Assembly: GCA_963813375.1 (NCBI GenBank)
Contig: CAWEYT010000008.1
Span: forward strand, 423,314 to 487,313
Source: DASTFY01 sp963813375
Lineage (GTDB): Bacteria; Actinomycetota; Acidimicrobiia; Acidimicrobiales; Ilumatobacteraceae
DNA: 64,000 bases
Direction: 5' to 3'
Both the position numbers and the translations under genes were made by a program. Under the pieces are notes generated by a model. It worked only from the letters and a program-made list of their open reading frames with translations. It was not told where the DNA came from and made no database searches. Below, piece by piece: positions 1 through 8,628 of the stretch. Each line of letters starts with the position of its first letter. Within the stretch, counting starts at the first letter, position 1.

Positions 1-646
1 TGCACGTCGCCGTAGATCTGGAACAGGCCGGTGCAGCAGAAGTTCCGCGCGTTCGGATCGAAGCGAGACTCCCGCTGGGCGATGGCGATGGCCTTCTCCT
101 CGATGTCGTCGGGGAAGACGTCGCGGATGATCTGGATGATCTGGCTCTCGCTCCAGTTCGACTTGCGGCGGGAGGAGGCGGGGGCGGAGCCGTGGTCGGT
201 GCGGCAGTGGGCTCAGGAGCCGGGGCGGCCGTGGGCGCCGGCGCGGCCGCGGCGGGAGCTCCGGCTGACTGATCGGCTGGCGCCGCGGCCTGCGAGTCGG
301 CCTCGTCGGCGGCGGACGACGCCGGCGCTGTCGTCGGAGGGGCGATCGTGGCGGGCAAGGTGCCTTCGGGTGGCACGGTGGCCGGGATCGTCCCGGCCGA
401 CGGCAACTGCAGGGGTGCCGGAGCGATCGTCGTGCTCTCCCCCGCCGGCTCGAGCACCACGGCGGCACCGGGGAAGTTGCCGGTCTGCACCACTTCGCCG
501 CCGTCGCTGCGGGCGATCAGCGCGGCGATCGGCGTCACGATGACGCCGGCCACCACGAGGACGCCGAGGCGGACCAGGAACGGGTCGCGCGCCGCTCGGC
601 GGGCCCGATCGGCCGGCGGTGAGTAACGAGGAGCGGAGCGAGTCAT
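1..646 (-). CDS. Lytic transglycosylase-like (SLT/lysozyme fold) cell-wall protein, partial, frame-broken
   Basis: Predicted extracytoplasmic peptidoglycan-cleaving protein. From the ATG at 646 the protein opens with a basic stretch, a membrane segment at about residues 27-45 (rich in V, L and I), then a Pro/Ala/Thr linker of about 110 residues. After that comes a lysozyme-like domain with IAQRESRFDPNA (the Glu of RES is the expected catalytic acid) and CCTGLFQI. The linker and the catalytic domain lie in different frames, with the break near 175-185 in a C-rich run. The gene runs off the left edge, so its C-terminus is not seen. The signal-anchor plus linker plus SLT layout is typical of actinobacterial wall-remodelling enzymes. 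A Crp-like site lies 160 bp upstream. The SLT family call is good; the exact enzyme class is not decided. Confidence 0.75.
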   Translation of the reverse strand, partial: MTRSAPRYSPPADRARRAARDPFLVRLGVLVVAGVIVTPIAALIARSDGGEVVQTGNFPGAAVVLEPAGESTTIAPAPLQLPSAGTIPATVPPEGTLPATIAPPTTAPASSAADEADSQAAAPADQSAGAPAAAAPAPTAAPAPEPTAAPTTAPPPPPPAASRTGARARSSRSSATSSPTTSRRRPSPSPSGSLASIRTRGTSAAPACSRSTATC

Positions 647-767
647 GGCGAGCGGCCCTGCCCCGGCAGCAGCGGCTCAACCGGCCGGTTGCCGGGCGGG
701 GACGAGGGCCCGCCGAACCGGCGCTCCTCCGCCCCCGACGAGGGTGATCCCTGTCGGAAGGCAGCCA

Positions 768-796
768 GGTCTAGCCCCGTCGTAACCGGAATGCAA
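768..796 (-). promoter_or_regulatory. Candidate promoter for the transglycosylase gene
   Basis: On the minus strand TTGCAT (796-791) and TAGACC (773-768) are separated by 17 nt, a good sigma-70-type spacing. Transcription would start near 761 and leave a G+C-rich leader of about 115 nt before the ATG at 646. The Crp-like palindrome lies just upstream of the -35. Assigned from sequence only. Confidence 0.4.
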
Positions 797-805
797 CACC
801 AGCGG

Positions 806-821
806 TGTGACCGCCGTCACA
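806..821. promoter_or_regulatory. Crp/Fnr-family operator (perfect TGTGA-N6-TCACA)
   Basis: The 16-bp site TGTGACCGCCGTCACA matches the consensus TGTGA-N6-TCACA exactly and is itself fully palindromic. It lies about 52 bp upstream of the inferred start of the transglycosylase transcript, a position suited to activation. The downstream (plus-strand) neighbour is only a minus-strand tRNA gene, so the transglycosylase is the likely target. In mycobacteria Crp controls rpfA, another wall hydrolase, which makes the pairing plausible but not proven. Confidence 0.5.
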
Positions 822-864
822 TCCGATCGCCGCCAACGCCAGCGCCGCCGCGGCTCCGATCTGG

Positions 865-951
865 CGGAGAGGGTGGGATTTGAACCCACGGTCGTGAAAC
901 CACGACAACGCCTTAGCAGGGCGCCCCATTCGGCCGCTCTGGCACCTCTCC
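865..951 (-). tRNA. tRNA-Ser(GCT)
   Basis: Cloverleaf on the minus strand: acceptor GGAGAGG pairs with CCTCTCC, the anticodon stem GCGCC/GGCGT holds loop CTGCTAA (anticodon GCT), a long variable arm typical of serine tRNAs follows, and the T arm is GTGGG-TTCAAAT-CCCAC. The discriminator is G, as expected for serine. CCA is not encoded. Confidence 0.95.
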
Positions 952-1077
952 TGGGACGCCGAGCCTACTGGCCGGTCGGCCGACAGTGAACGGCTTACGA
1001 GCAGGGCTGGGCCGGGCTGGGGAGGGCTGGGCGGAACCCACACCGGCCGGCGGCCGGCCCTCGCCTACCGTCAGCGC

Positions 1078-2670
1078 ATGGGCTCGCTCCAGGTCAGCCA
1101 CCTCCGGTGGGTCCGGCCCGGGGCGGACGTCCTCTTCGACGACGTCTCCTTCCGCGTGGGCGAGGGCGAGCACGTCGCGCTGGTCGGTGCCAACGGTGTC
1201 GGCAAGACGACCCTGCTCCGCGTGATCGCCGGTGATCTGGACGGGGCGTCCGGCACGGTCAGCGTGGACGGCCAGCTCGCCGTGATGCCCCAGCTCGTCG
1301 GCTCGATACGGGATCACACCACGATCGAGCAGCTCCTGGTCTCGTTCGCGCCCCGTGCCATCAGAGAGGGCCGTGCCCGCCTGTCCGCCGCCGAGGCCGC
1401 GCATGCCACCCACCCCGACGACACCGCCGCCGCGGTCGCGTACGCGCAGGCCATCAGCGACTGGGCGGAGATCGGTGGCTACGACATCGAGGTCCTGTGG
1501 GACACCGTGACGAGCAAGGTCCTGGAGCTCCCGTTCGACGAGGTGCGGGCGCGGGCCGTGTCCACCTGCTCGGGAGGTGAGCAGAAGCGCCTGGCTCTCG
1601 AGGCCGTCCTGAGGGGCGACGCGGCCGTCATGCTGCTGGACGAGCCCGACAACTTCCTCGACGTGCCCGGCAAGCGCTGGCTCGAGGCCGAGCTCCAGCG
1701 CTGCTCGAAGACCATCCTCTTCGTCAGCCACGACCGGGAGCTCCTGGCCGCCGTGGCCACCAAGATCGTCACCGTCGAGGCCAGCGGGGCGTGGACGCAC
1801 GGCGGGAGCTTCGCGTCGTACCACGACGCCCGGCAGGCCCGGAACGAGCGCCTGGCCCGCGACGCCGCGCAGTGGGAGGACGAGCGCGAGCGCCTCGTGG
1901 AGCTCGTCCGCGAGATGCGGAGGCGGGCGAAGCTCTCGGACACGTTCGCCCCCCGACTCAAGGCGGCCGAGACGCGCCTCCGGCACTTCGACGAGCGCAC
2001 GAAGCCACCCGAGCTGGTCCGCGAGCAGCGCGTGGACGTCCGCCTGACCGGCGGCCGCACCGGCCGGAAGGCGCTGATGGTCGAGGGACTCGCGCTCGAC
2101 GGGCTCACGGACCCCTTCGACGCCGAGATCTGGTACGGCGAGCGGGTGGCCGTCCTCGGGCCCAACGGCGCCGGCAAGAGCCACTTCCTGCGATTGGTGG
2201 CCGGCGACGCCTCGGTCGCGCACGACGGCGAGGTCAGGTTGGGCGCCCGGGTGGTCCCCGGTCACTTCAGCCAGACCCACGAACACCCGGAGTGGCACGG
2301 GCGGACCCTGCTCGAACTGCTGGAGGCCCACGACGTCGTGCGGGGTCCCGCGATGGGCATGCTGCGCCGCTACGAGCTCCAGCGGGCAGCCGAGCAGCGC
2401 TTCGAGACGCTGTCCGGCGGTCAGCAGGCCCGCTTCCAGATCCTGCTCCTGGAGTTGGAGGGCGCCACGCTCCTCCTGCTCGACGAGCCGACCGACAACC
2501 TCGACCTCGAATCGGCAGAGGCGCTGGAGGACGGGCTCGGCGCGTTCGAGGGAACGGTCGTCGCCGTCACCCACGACCGCTGGTTCCTGCGCAGCTTCGA
2601 CCGCTTCCTCGTCTTCGACGAGGACTGCTCGGTCAAGGACCTGCTGGAACCGCCCGCCCTCTACCGCTGA
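1078..2670 (+). CDS. ABC-F family ATPase (two ATP-binding domains, no membrane part)
   Basis: Cytosolic ABC-F protein; family members bind the ribosome and act in translation control or antibiotic protection. The 530 residues carry two nucleotide-binding domains: Walker A GANGVGKT at 38-45 and GPNGAGKS at about 361-368, signature motifs SGGEQ and SGGQQ, and Walker B LLLDEP in both halves. A charged helical linker rich in Arg and Glu separates the domains, as in the family. The first domain has the less usual DEPDN after Walker B. The ATG fits a leaderless start: TACCGT lies six nt upstream. It stands alone, so its specific role (EttA-like, resistance-type or other) cannot be read from context. 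Confidence 0.88.
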   Translation: MGSLQVSHLRWVRPGADVLFDDVSFRVGEGEHVALVGANGVGKTTLLRVIAGDLDGASGTVSVDGQLAVMPQLVGSIRDHTTIEQLLVSFAPRAIREGRARLSAAEAAHATHPDDTAAAVAYAQAISDWAEIGGYDIEVLWDTVTSKVLELPFDEVRARAVSTCSGGEQKRLALEAVLRGDAAVMLLDEPDNFLDVPGKRWLEAELQRCSKTILFVSHDRELLAAVATKIVTVEASGAWTHGGSFASYHDARQARNERLARDAAQWEDERERLVELVREMRRRAKLSDTFAPRLKAAETRLRHFDERTKPPELVREQRVDVRLTGGRTGRKALMVEGLALDGLTDPFDAEIWYGERVAVLGPNGAGKSHFLRLVAGDASVAHDGEVRLGARVVPGHFSQTHEHPEWHGRTLLELLEAHDVVRGPAMGMLRRYELQRAAEQRFETLSGGQQARFQILLLELEGATLLLLDEPTDNLDLESAEALEDGLGAFEGTVVAVTHDRWFLRSFDRFLVFDEDCSVKDLLEPPALYR

Positions 2671-2693
2671 CGATCGCTGACGATCGCTGACGG
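2667..2693. repeat. Short tandem repeat, 10-bp unit CTGACGATCG
   Basis: Two and a half copies of a 10-bp unit begin at the stop codon of the ABC-F gene, so TGA recurs in register. It may be simple slippage. No clear function. Confidence 0.6.
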
Positions 2694-2727
2694 TGGTGCG
2701 CGCGGGCCCGTGCGCGATCATCGGACC

Positions 2728-3588
2728 GTGAGCACCCGACGCGTCATCGCCGGCATCGACGGATCGAGCGGCGCCGACGCCGCGCTGCGCTGGGCGGCCG
2801 CCGAGGCCGACATCCGGGACGCCGAGCTCGTCGCGCTCATGGCCTGGGGCTACCTCGACCAGCACCCGGCCCCCGGTCACGAGGCGTTCGATCCCGCCTA
2901 CGGCCAGTCCGACGCGGAGCAAGCAGCGCGCGAGTACGTGGCCCGCGCCCTCGGCGCCGACCACCGCCCGGTGACCGTGCAGGCGGTGTGCGACCTCCCG
3001 GCCCGCGCCCTCCTCGAGGCCGCCGCCGATGCCGAGTTGCTCGTCATGGGTGCCCGGGGCCTCGGCGGGTTCCGGGGCCTGCTCGTGGGGTCGGTCAGCC
3101 TGCGCTGCCTGAACGAGACCACGGTTCCCCTCGTCCTCGTCCACGAGGACCAGCTCGGCGATCCAGCCGGCCCGGTGGTCGTCGGCGTCGACGGCTCGGA
3201 CAACGCGGCGGTGGCCTTCCGCTGGGCCCAGGACGAGGCTCGACGCCGACGTGTCCATCTCCGAGCGCTCTATGCCTGGCAGGAACCCATGGGCGGTGGC
3301 GAGTCCTTCGGTCTCGTCGTCGACGATGCCGCGCTGGAGCGGGCCGCCGTGGAGACCGTCGAGAAATCTGCGACGACCGGCGCCGACGACGGCGACGTCA
3401 CGATCGATCGGGTGGCGGTGCGCGGGCGGGCGGCGCCGGTCCTCATCGAGGAGTCGGGCACGGCTGCGCTGGTGGTGATCGGGCACCGTGGGCACCGGCG
3501 GTGGGGTCGCGTCGCCCTCGGCTCCGTGGCGCAGCAGGTCGCGCACCACAGCCGCTGCCCGGTGGTCGTCGTTCCCGTCCCGTCCTGA
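2728..3588 (+). CDS. Universal stress protein, tandem UspA domains
   Basis: Cytosolic stress protein of 286 residues made of two UspA folds, each expected to bind ATP. The first domain has the G-x2-G-x9-G-S motif at residues 108-122 (starting GARG), and the second has the matching GHRG...GS before a VVVVP ending. Each repeat starts with a beta strand ending in GxDGS. I chose the GTG at 2728 rather than the upstream in-frame GTG at 2710. The protein then begins directly at the first Usp strand, and GATCAT sits at a leaderless -10 position. Tandem Usp proteins are common in actinobacteria and are often induced by hypoxia; no regulatory site is visible here. Confidence 0.88.
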   Translation: MSTRRVIAGIDGSSGADAALRWAAAEADIRDAELVALMAWGYLDQHPAPGHEAFDPAYGQSDAEQAAREYVARALGADHRPVTVQAVCDLPARALLEAAADAELLVMGARGLGGFRGLLVGSVSLRCLNETTVPLVLVHEDQLGDPAGPVVVGVDGSDNAAVAFRWAQDEARRRRVHLRALYAWQEPMGGGESFGLVVDDAALERAAVETVEKSATTGADDGDVTIDRVAVRGRAAPVLIEESGTAALVVIGHRGHRRWGRVALGSVAQQVAHHSRCPVVVVPVPS

Positions 3589-3632
3589 GCCGGCCGGTGG
3601 GTCCGAGCGCCGGACCCCGTACCGTCGCGGCC

Positions 3633-4424
3633 ATGGACATCGAAGGCGACTTCTGGGCTGACGGTGCGGTGTGCGTTCGTGCCGCGTTCAGCCCCGACGA
3701 GGTCGAGCTGGCCCGGCGGGCGATCGACGCCAACCTCGCGTCGCTCTCGCCGTACGCCAAGCGGGCCAGCGCCGAGGACGACGGCGCGTTCGTCGAGGAC
3801 TTCTGCAACTGGCGGCGGCTCCCCGAGATGGAGCTCTTCATCCGGACCTCGCCGGGCGCGGCCATCGCGGCGCAGCTGATGGGGACGGACGAGGTCCGGC
3901 TCTACCACGACCACGTCCTGGTCAAGGAGCCCGGTACGCGCCAGCGGACGCCCTGGCACCAGGACCTGCCCTACTACAACGTCGACGGACGCCTGAACGC
4001 CAGCATGTGGTTCCCCGTGGACCCGGTCGCGAGGGCGGCGACCCTCGAGTTCGTCGCCGGTTCGCACCTCGGCCCGTGGTACATGCCTCGTTCGTTCCTC
4101 GACGGCCAGGCCCGATGGTTCCCGGACGGCTCGCTGGCCGAGCTGCCCGACGTCGACGCCGACCCCGAACGGTTCCGGATCATCGGCTGGGAGCTCCAGC
4201 CAGGCGACGCCGTGTTCTTCCACATGCTGACGCTGCACGCCGCCGGTGGCGTGGAGGGACCGGGCCGGCGGCGCGTCCTGTCGGTGCGCTTCCTCGGTGA
4301 CGACATGGTGCACGCCCCACGAACCTGGCCGACCTCACCGCCCTTCCCCGGCCTGGAGCACGAGCTGGCCGCGGGTGCACCGCTCGACCATCCGCTGTTC
4401 CCGATCGTCTGGTCCGCCGGCTAG
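3633..4424 (+). CDS. PhyH-family Fe(II)/2-oxoglutarate dioxygenase
   Basis: Predicted non-heme iron dioxygenase of the phytanoyl-CoA hydroxylase family, 263 residues. The jelly-roll core carries the facial triad H109-x-D111 (in WHQD) and the distal His at about 202 (LTLHAAGG), followed by an Arg-rich strand that would hold 2-oxoglutarate. The substrate is unknown; bacterial relatives hydroxylate fatty acids, osmolytes or secondary metabolites. TACCGT lies seven nt before the ATG, consistent with a leaderless mRNA. It is convergent with the pirin gene, with six bases between the stop codons. Confidence 0.82.
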   Translation: MDIEGDFWADGAVCVRAAFSPDEVELARRAIDANLASLSPYAKRASAEDDGAFVEDFCNWRRLPEMELFIRTSPGAAIAAQLMGTDEVRLYHDHVLVKEPGTRQRTPWHQDLPYYNVDGRLNASMWFPVDPVARAATLEFVAGSHLGPWYMPRSFLDGQARWFPDGSLAELPDVDADPERFRIIGWELQPGDAVFFHMLTLHAAGGVEGPGRRRVLSVRFLGDDMVHAPRTWPTSPPFPGLEHELAAGAPLDHPLFPIVWSAG

Positions 4425-4430
4425 ACCGAT

Positions 4431-5358
4431 TCAGCTCCAGGGCGGGGCAGGGGCGGCGATGCGCCCCAGCGTCGACTCCACCTCTCCGAAGCGCGGATCG
4501 CGTCCGTTCCACGCCGCTCCCGCGGCCGCGGCCTCCTCACGCGTGCGGGCCACGAAGTTCCACCACATGAAGATCGGCGACGGGAAGGGGAGCCCTCCGA
4601 CGACGAGCGCTCGCGCCGGCGCCCGTGCCTCCACCGCGAGCTCGTCCCGCCCAGGGCTCAGATAGCCGAGTCGACCGGGCTCGACGATCGAGCCGTCAAC
4701 GAGCACAGCGCCGTCCAGCACGACCAGCGCGTACTCGTAGTCGGCGCGCAGCGGGATCACCGATCGTCCCGCCTGCAACGACAAGTCGAATCCACCGTGG
4801 TCCGTGTCCCGGCGGGCCGGTGATCCTGCGCCGTCGAGATCCCCGATCAGCACGGTGGCCACCGTGTCACCGAGCTCCAACCGGGGTAGCTCGGCGTGGT
4901 GCTCGAAGGCTGGCTGGCCATCGCGAGTCGCCTCCGGTTGAGCTACCCAGAGCTGCACCCCGTGCAGCTCTCCTCGATAGGCGGTGCCTTCCTCGGCGTG
5001 GGCCACGCCGTGGCCCGCCGTCATGAGGTTGAGCTGGCCGGGCTTGATGACCTGGTCCGAGCCCAGGCTGTCGCGGTGCCGGAGCTCACCGGACACCAGC
5101 CACGTCACCGTCTGCAGCCCGGTGTGCGGATGCGGCCCGATACCGGCGCCGGTCGCGCCCGTCACGGAGGCGGGGCCCATGTGATCGATGAAGCACCAGG
5201 CTCCGACCGTGCGCCGGGCGCGGCGGGGCAGGGCCCGCCGGACCCGGTGGCCGCCGACCTCGGCCTCTCGACTCGGCGTGATGTCGATCGGCGCGGCGTC
5301 GGGCGCGCCGAGCGCCCGCCGGCGATCCCACGTCGTCCGTGCCGACCGGTCCGCTCAT
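4431..5358 (-). CDS. Pirin family protein, frame-broken near its start
   Basis: Bicupin of the pirin family, known as metal-binding regulators or quercetinase-like enzymes. The N-terminal cupin has the family signature around residue 60: FIDHMGP, PHPHTGLQTVTW and the later GHGVAHAEE. These contain the His/Glu metal ligands. The C-terminal cupin ends with FMWWNFV. The conserved N-terminus is open only from an internal Met, but an upstream ATG at 5358 joins in frame if one base is removed from the CCC run at 5327-5329. The corrected product is 308 residues, a normal pirin length. The function in this cell is unknown. Confidence 0.8.
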
Positions 5359-5422
5359 CACCACCACGCTACGGGTCCGCGCCCGTACCGGCCATCGCCT
5401 CCGGACGTGCGAACCTCTGGAC

Positions 5423-5890
5423 GTGCGGATCGCCTTCGGGACCGACGAGCGCACCGCCGTCACGGACCATGTGCGGCACGTGTTGACCGAGCGCGGCCAC
5501 CAGGTCGAGGTGGTGGGCGAGGGCGACCTGTGGCCGGACATCGGGCGCCGGGTCGGCGAGCAGGTCGGGGACGGTCGCTGCGACGCCGGCGTCGTGTGCT
5601 GCTGGACCGGCACCGGCGTCTCCATGGCCGCCAACAAGGTGCCCGGTGTGCGGGCTGCGCTGTGCACGGACGCCGAGACGGCTCGGGGCGCCCGGCGGTG
5701 GAACGACGCCAACGTCTTGGCCTTCGGGCTGCGCCTCACGACGGAGGCGGTGGTGACGGAGATGCTCGACGCCTTCCTCTGCACCGATCCGGACCCCGAC
5801 GAGGCGGCCACCATCGCGCTCCTGACGGCTACGGCCCCCGACGAGCCAGCTCCGTCGGCGTCCAGAAGCCCGGCTCCGGACGGGTCGTGA
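5423..5890 (+). CDS. RpiB/LacA/LacB-family sugar-phosphate isomerase-like protein
   Basis: Small Rossmann-like protein of 155 residues. The key family motif is present as GTGVSMAANKVPGVRAALC, followed by the expected WNDANVLAFG segment. Members isomerise ribose-5-phosphate or galactose-6-phosphate. The usual active-site Cys has a counterpart here in the VVCCWTGTG segment, but specificity cannot be fixed. The start is the GTG that begins VRIAFGTDE; GAACCT six nt upstream suggests a leaderless transcript. Its last 62 bp overlap the convergent methyltransferase gene. Confidence 0.72.
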   Translation: MRIAFGTDERTAVTDHVRHVLTERGHQVEVVGEGDLWPDIGRRVGEQVGDGRCDAGVVCCWTGTGVSMAANKVPGVRAALCTDAETARGARRWNDANVLAFGLRLTTEAVVTEMLDAFLCTDPDPDEAATIALLTATAPDEPAPSASRSPAPDGS

Positions 5891-7262
5891 GACCGCCCTT
5901 GGCGTAGCGGGCCAGCCGCTCCCGGCCGTCGATCGAGAGCAGCCCGATGACGTCGAACACGGCGTCCGGGCCGGCCGCCCGCAGCGCGGTGTCACCCTCG
6001 CCCGGTTTCCGAGGGAGGTGGGTGGTCAGCAGGACGAGTGGCGTCTCGGCCCGTGCGTGTCGCAGCGCACACGCTCGGCCCAACGATCGCCACACGGCGT
6101 CAGTGCGGGCCAGGCCGCCGCGGTGCCTGGTGAACGGGCCGGCGACATCGAAGAACCACGTCGCCCCGTCGGCGTCCCGGGCGACGAAGCTCAGGCTGAC
6201 CCCTGTCCCCCGGACGCGCCGGTCGCGATCCACGATGCTGAAGCCGGCGTCCTCGAGCGCATGCTCGGCCACCTTCTGGGCGGCCGAGCCCTCCTCGACC
6301 AACCGGGTGGCGAGACGGTCCGTCTCGTCCGCTCCACCGGCGCCTTCACCGCTCAGGGCTTGCCCGACGCGCTGACGGGCGATCTCCACGTACCCCGCGT
6401 CGAGGTCGTAGCCCGCGTAGCGGCGGCCCAGCCGGGCGGCGGCGACCAGAGCCGAGCCACTCCCCATGAACGGGTCGAGCACGAGGTCGCCCTTGAACGT
6501 GTAGAGGCTGATGAGCTGGTCGGGCAGCTCCACCGGGAAGGGCGCCGGGTGGCCGACGCGCCGCGCGCTCTCCGGCGGGATCGTCCAGACATCCAGCGTG
6601 AGCGCCATGAACTCGTCGGTCATCAGCGTGCTCTCGTGGGGCAGGCCGTCGGCGGCGCGCTGCGCCACGGTCCTCGCACGGTCGAATCGACCTTTGCTGG
6701 CGATGACGACCCGCTCGCTGAGGTCGCGCAGCACCGGGTTCGATGCGCTGCGGAACGAGCCCCACGCACACGAGCCGTTGGCGCCCTCGCCCTTCTGCCA
6801 GACGAGCTCGCCGCGCAGCAGCAGGCCGAGGTCGTGCTCGAGGATCCGGATCACATCCGCGGAGAGGCTGCGGTACGGCTTGCGGCCGAGGTTGGCCACG
6901 TTGACGGCGATCCGCCCCCCTGGCTCCAGGGTCCGAACGCACTCGGCGAAGACCTCGGTGAGCATCTGGAGGTACTCCAGGTAGGAGGACGGCACGCCGT
7001 CGCGCTCCAGCTCCTCCTCGTACTGCTTGCCCGCGAAGTAGGGCGGCGAGGTGACGACGAGCGCCACGGAACCGTCCGCGATGCCGTCCATGCGGCGAGC
7101 GTCGCCGTGGACGAACGGCTCGGCCACGGGCTCGGGCGCGAGGACCGCCTCGTCGTCGGAGAGCTCCGGCGGCCGGAACCGGTCGTAGAACGGCGAGGCG
7201 TCGTGGCTCTCGCGGAGCCCCGCGCCGAAGTTGGAGGTCGTCGTCCTGCGGCGCGCCCTCAC
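5829..7262 (-). CDS. Solitary DNA methyltransferase (amino-MTase, beta-type order) with extra C-terminal domain
   Basis: Site-specific DNA N6-adenine or N4-cytosine methyltransferase, 477 residues. The catalytic motif TSPPYF at 71-76 precedes the SAM-binding motif DPFMGSGS at 263-270, the beta-class order. Between them lies a long target-recognition region. Residues about 310-450 form an additional domain with SLSFVARD and WFFDVAGPF strands. It resembles a worn PD-(D/E)xK nuclease fold without a clear catalytic set; this is inference. No restriction enzyme or second specificity gene is next to it, so a regulatory or maintenance methylase is likely. The start is the GTG at 7262. Confidence 0.8.
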   Translation of the reverse strand: MRARRRTTTSNFGAGLRESHDASPFYDRFRPPELSDDEAVLAPEPVAEPFVHGDARRMDGIADGSVALVVTSPPYFAGKQYEEELERDGVPSSYLEYLQMLTEVFAECVRTLEPGGRIAVNVANLGRKPYRSLSADVIRILEHDLGLLLRGELVWQKGEGANGSCAWGSFRSASNPVLRDLSERVVIASKGRFDRARTVAQRAADGLPHESTLMTDEFMALTLDVWTIPPESARRVGHPAPFPVELPDQLISLYTFKGDLVLDPFMGSGSALVAAARLGRRYAGYDLDAGYVEIARQRVGQALSGEGAGGADETDRLATRLVEEGSAAQKVAEHALEDAGFSIVDRDRRVRGTGVSLSFVARDADGATWFFDVAGPFTRHRGGLARTDAVWRSLGRACALRHARAETPLVLLTTHLPRKPGEGDTALRAAGPDAVFDVIGLLSIDGRERLARYAKGGLTTRPEPGFWTPTELARRGP

Positions 7263-7443
7263 CGACCGTTCACCGGATGCTCGACCTCTCCCGATGCGCG
7301 GACACTAGCCCTGGGAGCAGCGAGGCGAACGAACACCCGCGCGCCTGGGCTTCGTCGCCGACCGCCGGACCGCCCTTCGGCTCGACCGTGCGTGCCATCC
7401 TCGTCAGCGTGGAATCGGCCGACCTCGGAAGTCCTCGCCGACG

Positions 7444-8168
7444 ATGATCGAAGCCTTCCTGTGGGGGGCGGCGGGCGCGGCGGCGCTTGATCGTCGGCGC
7501 CGTGATCGCCTACGCGATGCGTCCGAAGCCCAAGTTCATCGCCGTCACCATGGCGCTCGGCAGCGGCGTGCTCATCGGCTCCGTCTCGTTCGAGTTGATC
7601 GACGACGCCGTCATCCACACCGACGTGGCCTCGGTCGGCGCCTACACCCTCGTCGGTGCGCTCGTGTTCACGGCTGGGAACTGGTGGCATCCAACGGCGG
7701 GGCGGCGCTGACCGCAAGGACTCGGCCGGCGCACAGGCCAACGGCTCGCCCCTGGCCATCGTGCTCGGATCGGTGCTCGACGGGATCCCCGAGTCGTTCG
7801 TCCTCGGTCTCACCGTCCTCCAGGGCGAGATCAGTGTCGCCCTGTTCACCGGCATCGTGCTGAGCAACTTCCCGGAGGGGCTGTCTTCGTCGGCCGGCCT
7901 GCGGGTCGCCGGGTGGGCGCGCCGGCGGGTGATCACCATGTGGCTGATCGTCGTGGCGGTGTCGGCCGTCAGCGCCGCCGCCGGTTACGCCTTGCTCGAC
8001 CCCGATGGCAGCCGCAGTGCCGCGTTGATCGAGGCGTTCGCGGCCGGTGCGCTCCTGGCCATGGTGGCCGACACGCTGCTGCCCGAGGCCTTCGAGGTGG
8101 AGGGCGTGTACACCGGATCCCTCGTGGCGATCGGCTTCGCCATCTCGCTCATGCTCGCGGCGGTCTGA
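7444..8168 (+). CDS. ZIP-family metal transporter, broken by two frame shifts
   Basis: Integral membrane divalent-metal permease. Three frame pieces join into one chain of about 241 residues: a start MIEAFLWGAAGAA, then IVGAVIAY through VGALVFTAGNWW, then the third piece from NGSPLAIVLG to the end. The ZIP signature is in the third piece: helix IV carries LDGIPES and helix V LSNFPEGLSSS, the paired metal-binding helices of the family. The breaks fall near 7485 and 7690. Substrates in the family are Zn, Fe or Mn. It is divergent from the methyltransferase across 180 bp, in which I see no strong operator. Confidence 0.75.
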
Positions 8169-8277
8169 GCCGGCATGGGGTTCAGGAAGAAAACCTCGTG
8201 GGCACCTGTCGATTGCGAGAGATCCGTTCGTGGATGGGGTGCCGGCGTCCGTGCCGGCCCGACAAGGAGGCAATGAC

Positions 8278-8628
8278 ATGACCCAGTACCTGCTCTCGGT
8301 GTGGCACGACGACAACTACGGGCTGGACTTCTCCGATGACGAGGTCCAGCGCCTCATGGCCCAGGTCGACACGTTCAACGAAGAGCTCCAGTCCGCGGGC
8401 GCCTGGGTGTTCGCCGGCGGGCTGCATCCGTCGAGCTCGGCCACCGTGGTCCGCTCCACCGGCGGCGACGTGTCGATGACCGACGGTCCCTACGCCGAGT
8501 CCAAGGAGCAGATGGGCGGCTTCTGGGTCATCGAGGCGCCGGACCTCGACGCCGCCCTCGAGTGGGCCCGCAAGGGTGCGGCCGCCTGCGAGGGGCCGGT
8601 CGAGGTCCGCCCGTTCCAGGGTGAGTGA
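8278..8628 (+). CDS. YCII/DGPF-domain protein, partner of an ECF sigma factor
   Basis: Small alpha-beta protein of 116 residues with the DGPYAESKEQMGGFWVIE core that defines the DGPF subgroup of YCII-related proteins. Such proteins are typically encoded immediately before an ECF42-type sigma factor, exactly as here; the next gene overlaps by eight bases. The pairing is well known and its molecular role is not. The start is fixed by a perfect AAGGAGG seven nt before the ATG, one of the few strong Shine-Dalgarno sites in the window. Confidence 0.88.
   Translation: MTQYLLSVWHDDNYGLDFSDDEVQRLMAQVDTFNEELQSAGAWVFAGGLHPSSSATVVRSTGGDVSMTDGPYAESKEQMGGFWVIEAPDLDAALEWARKGAAACEGPVEVRPFQGE

Noticed and set aside
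913..3549. Very long antisense open frame (878 codons) opposite the ABC-F and Usp genes
   Set aside because: High-GC mirror frame: low-complexity, Arg/Gly/Val-rich, no domain, and covers two clear genes on the other strand.
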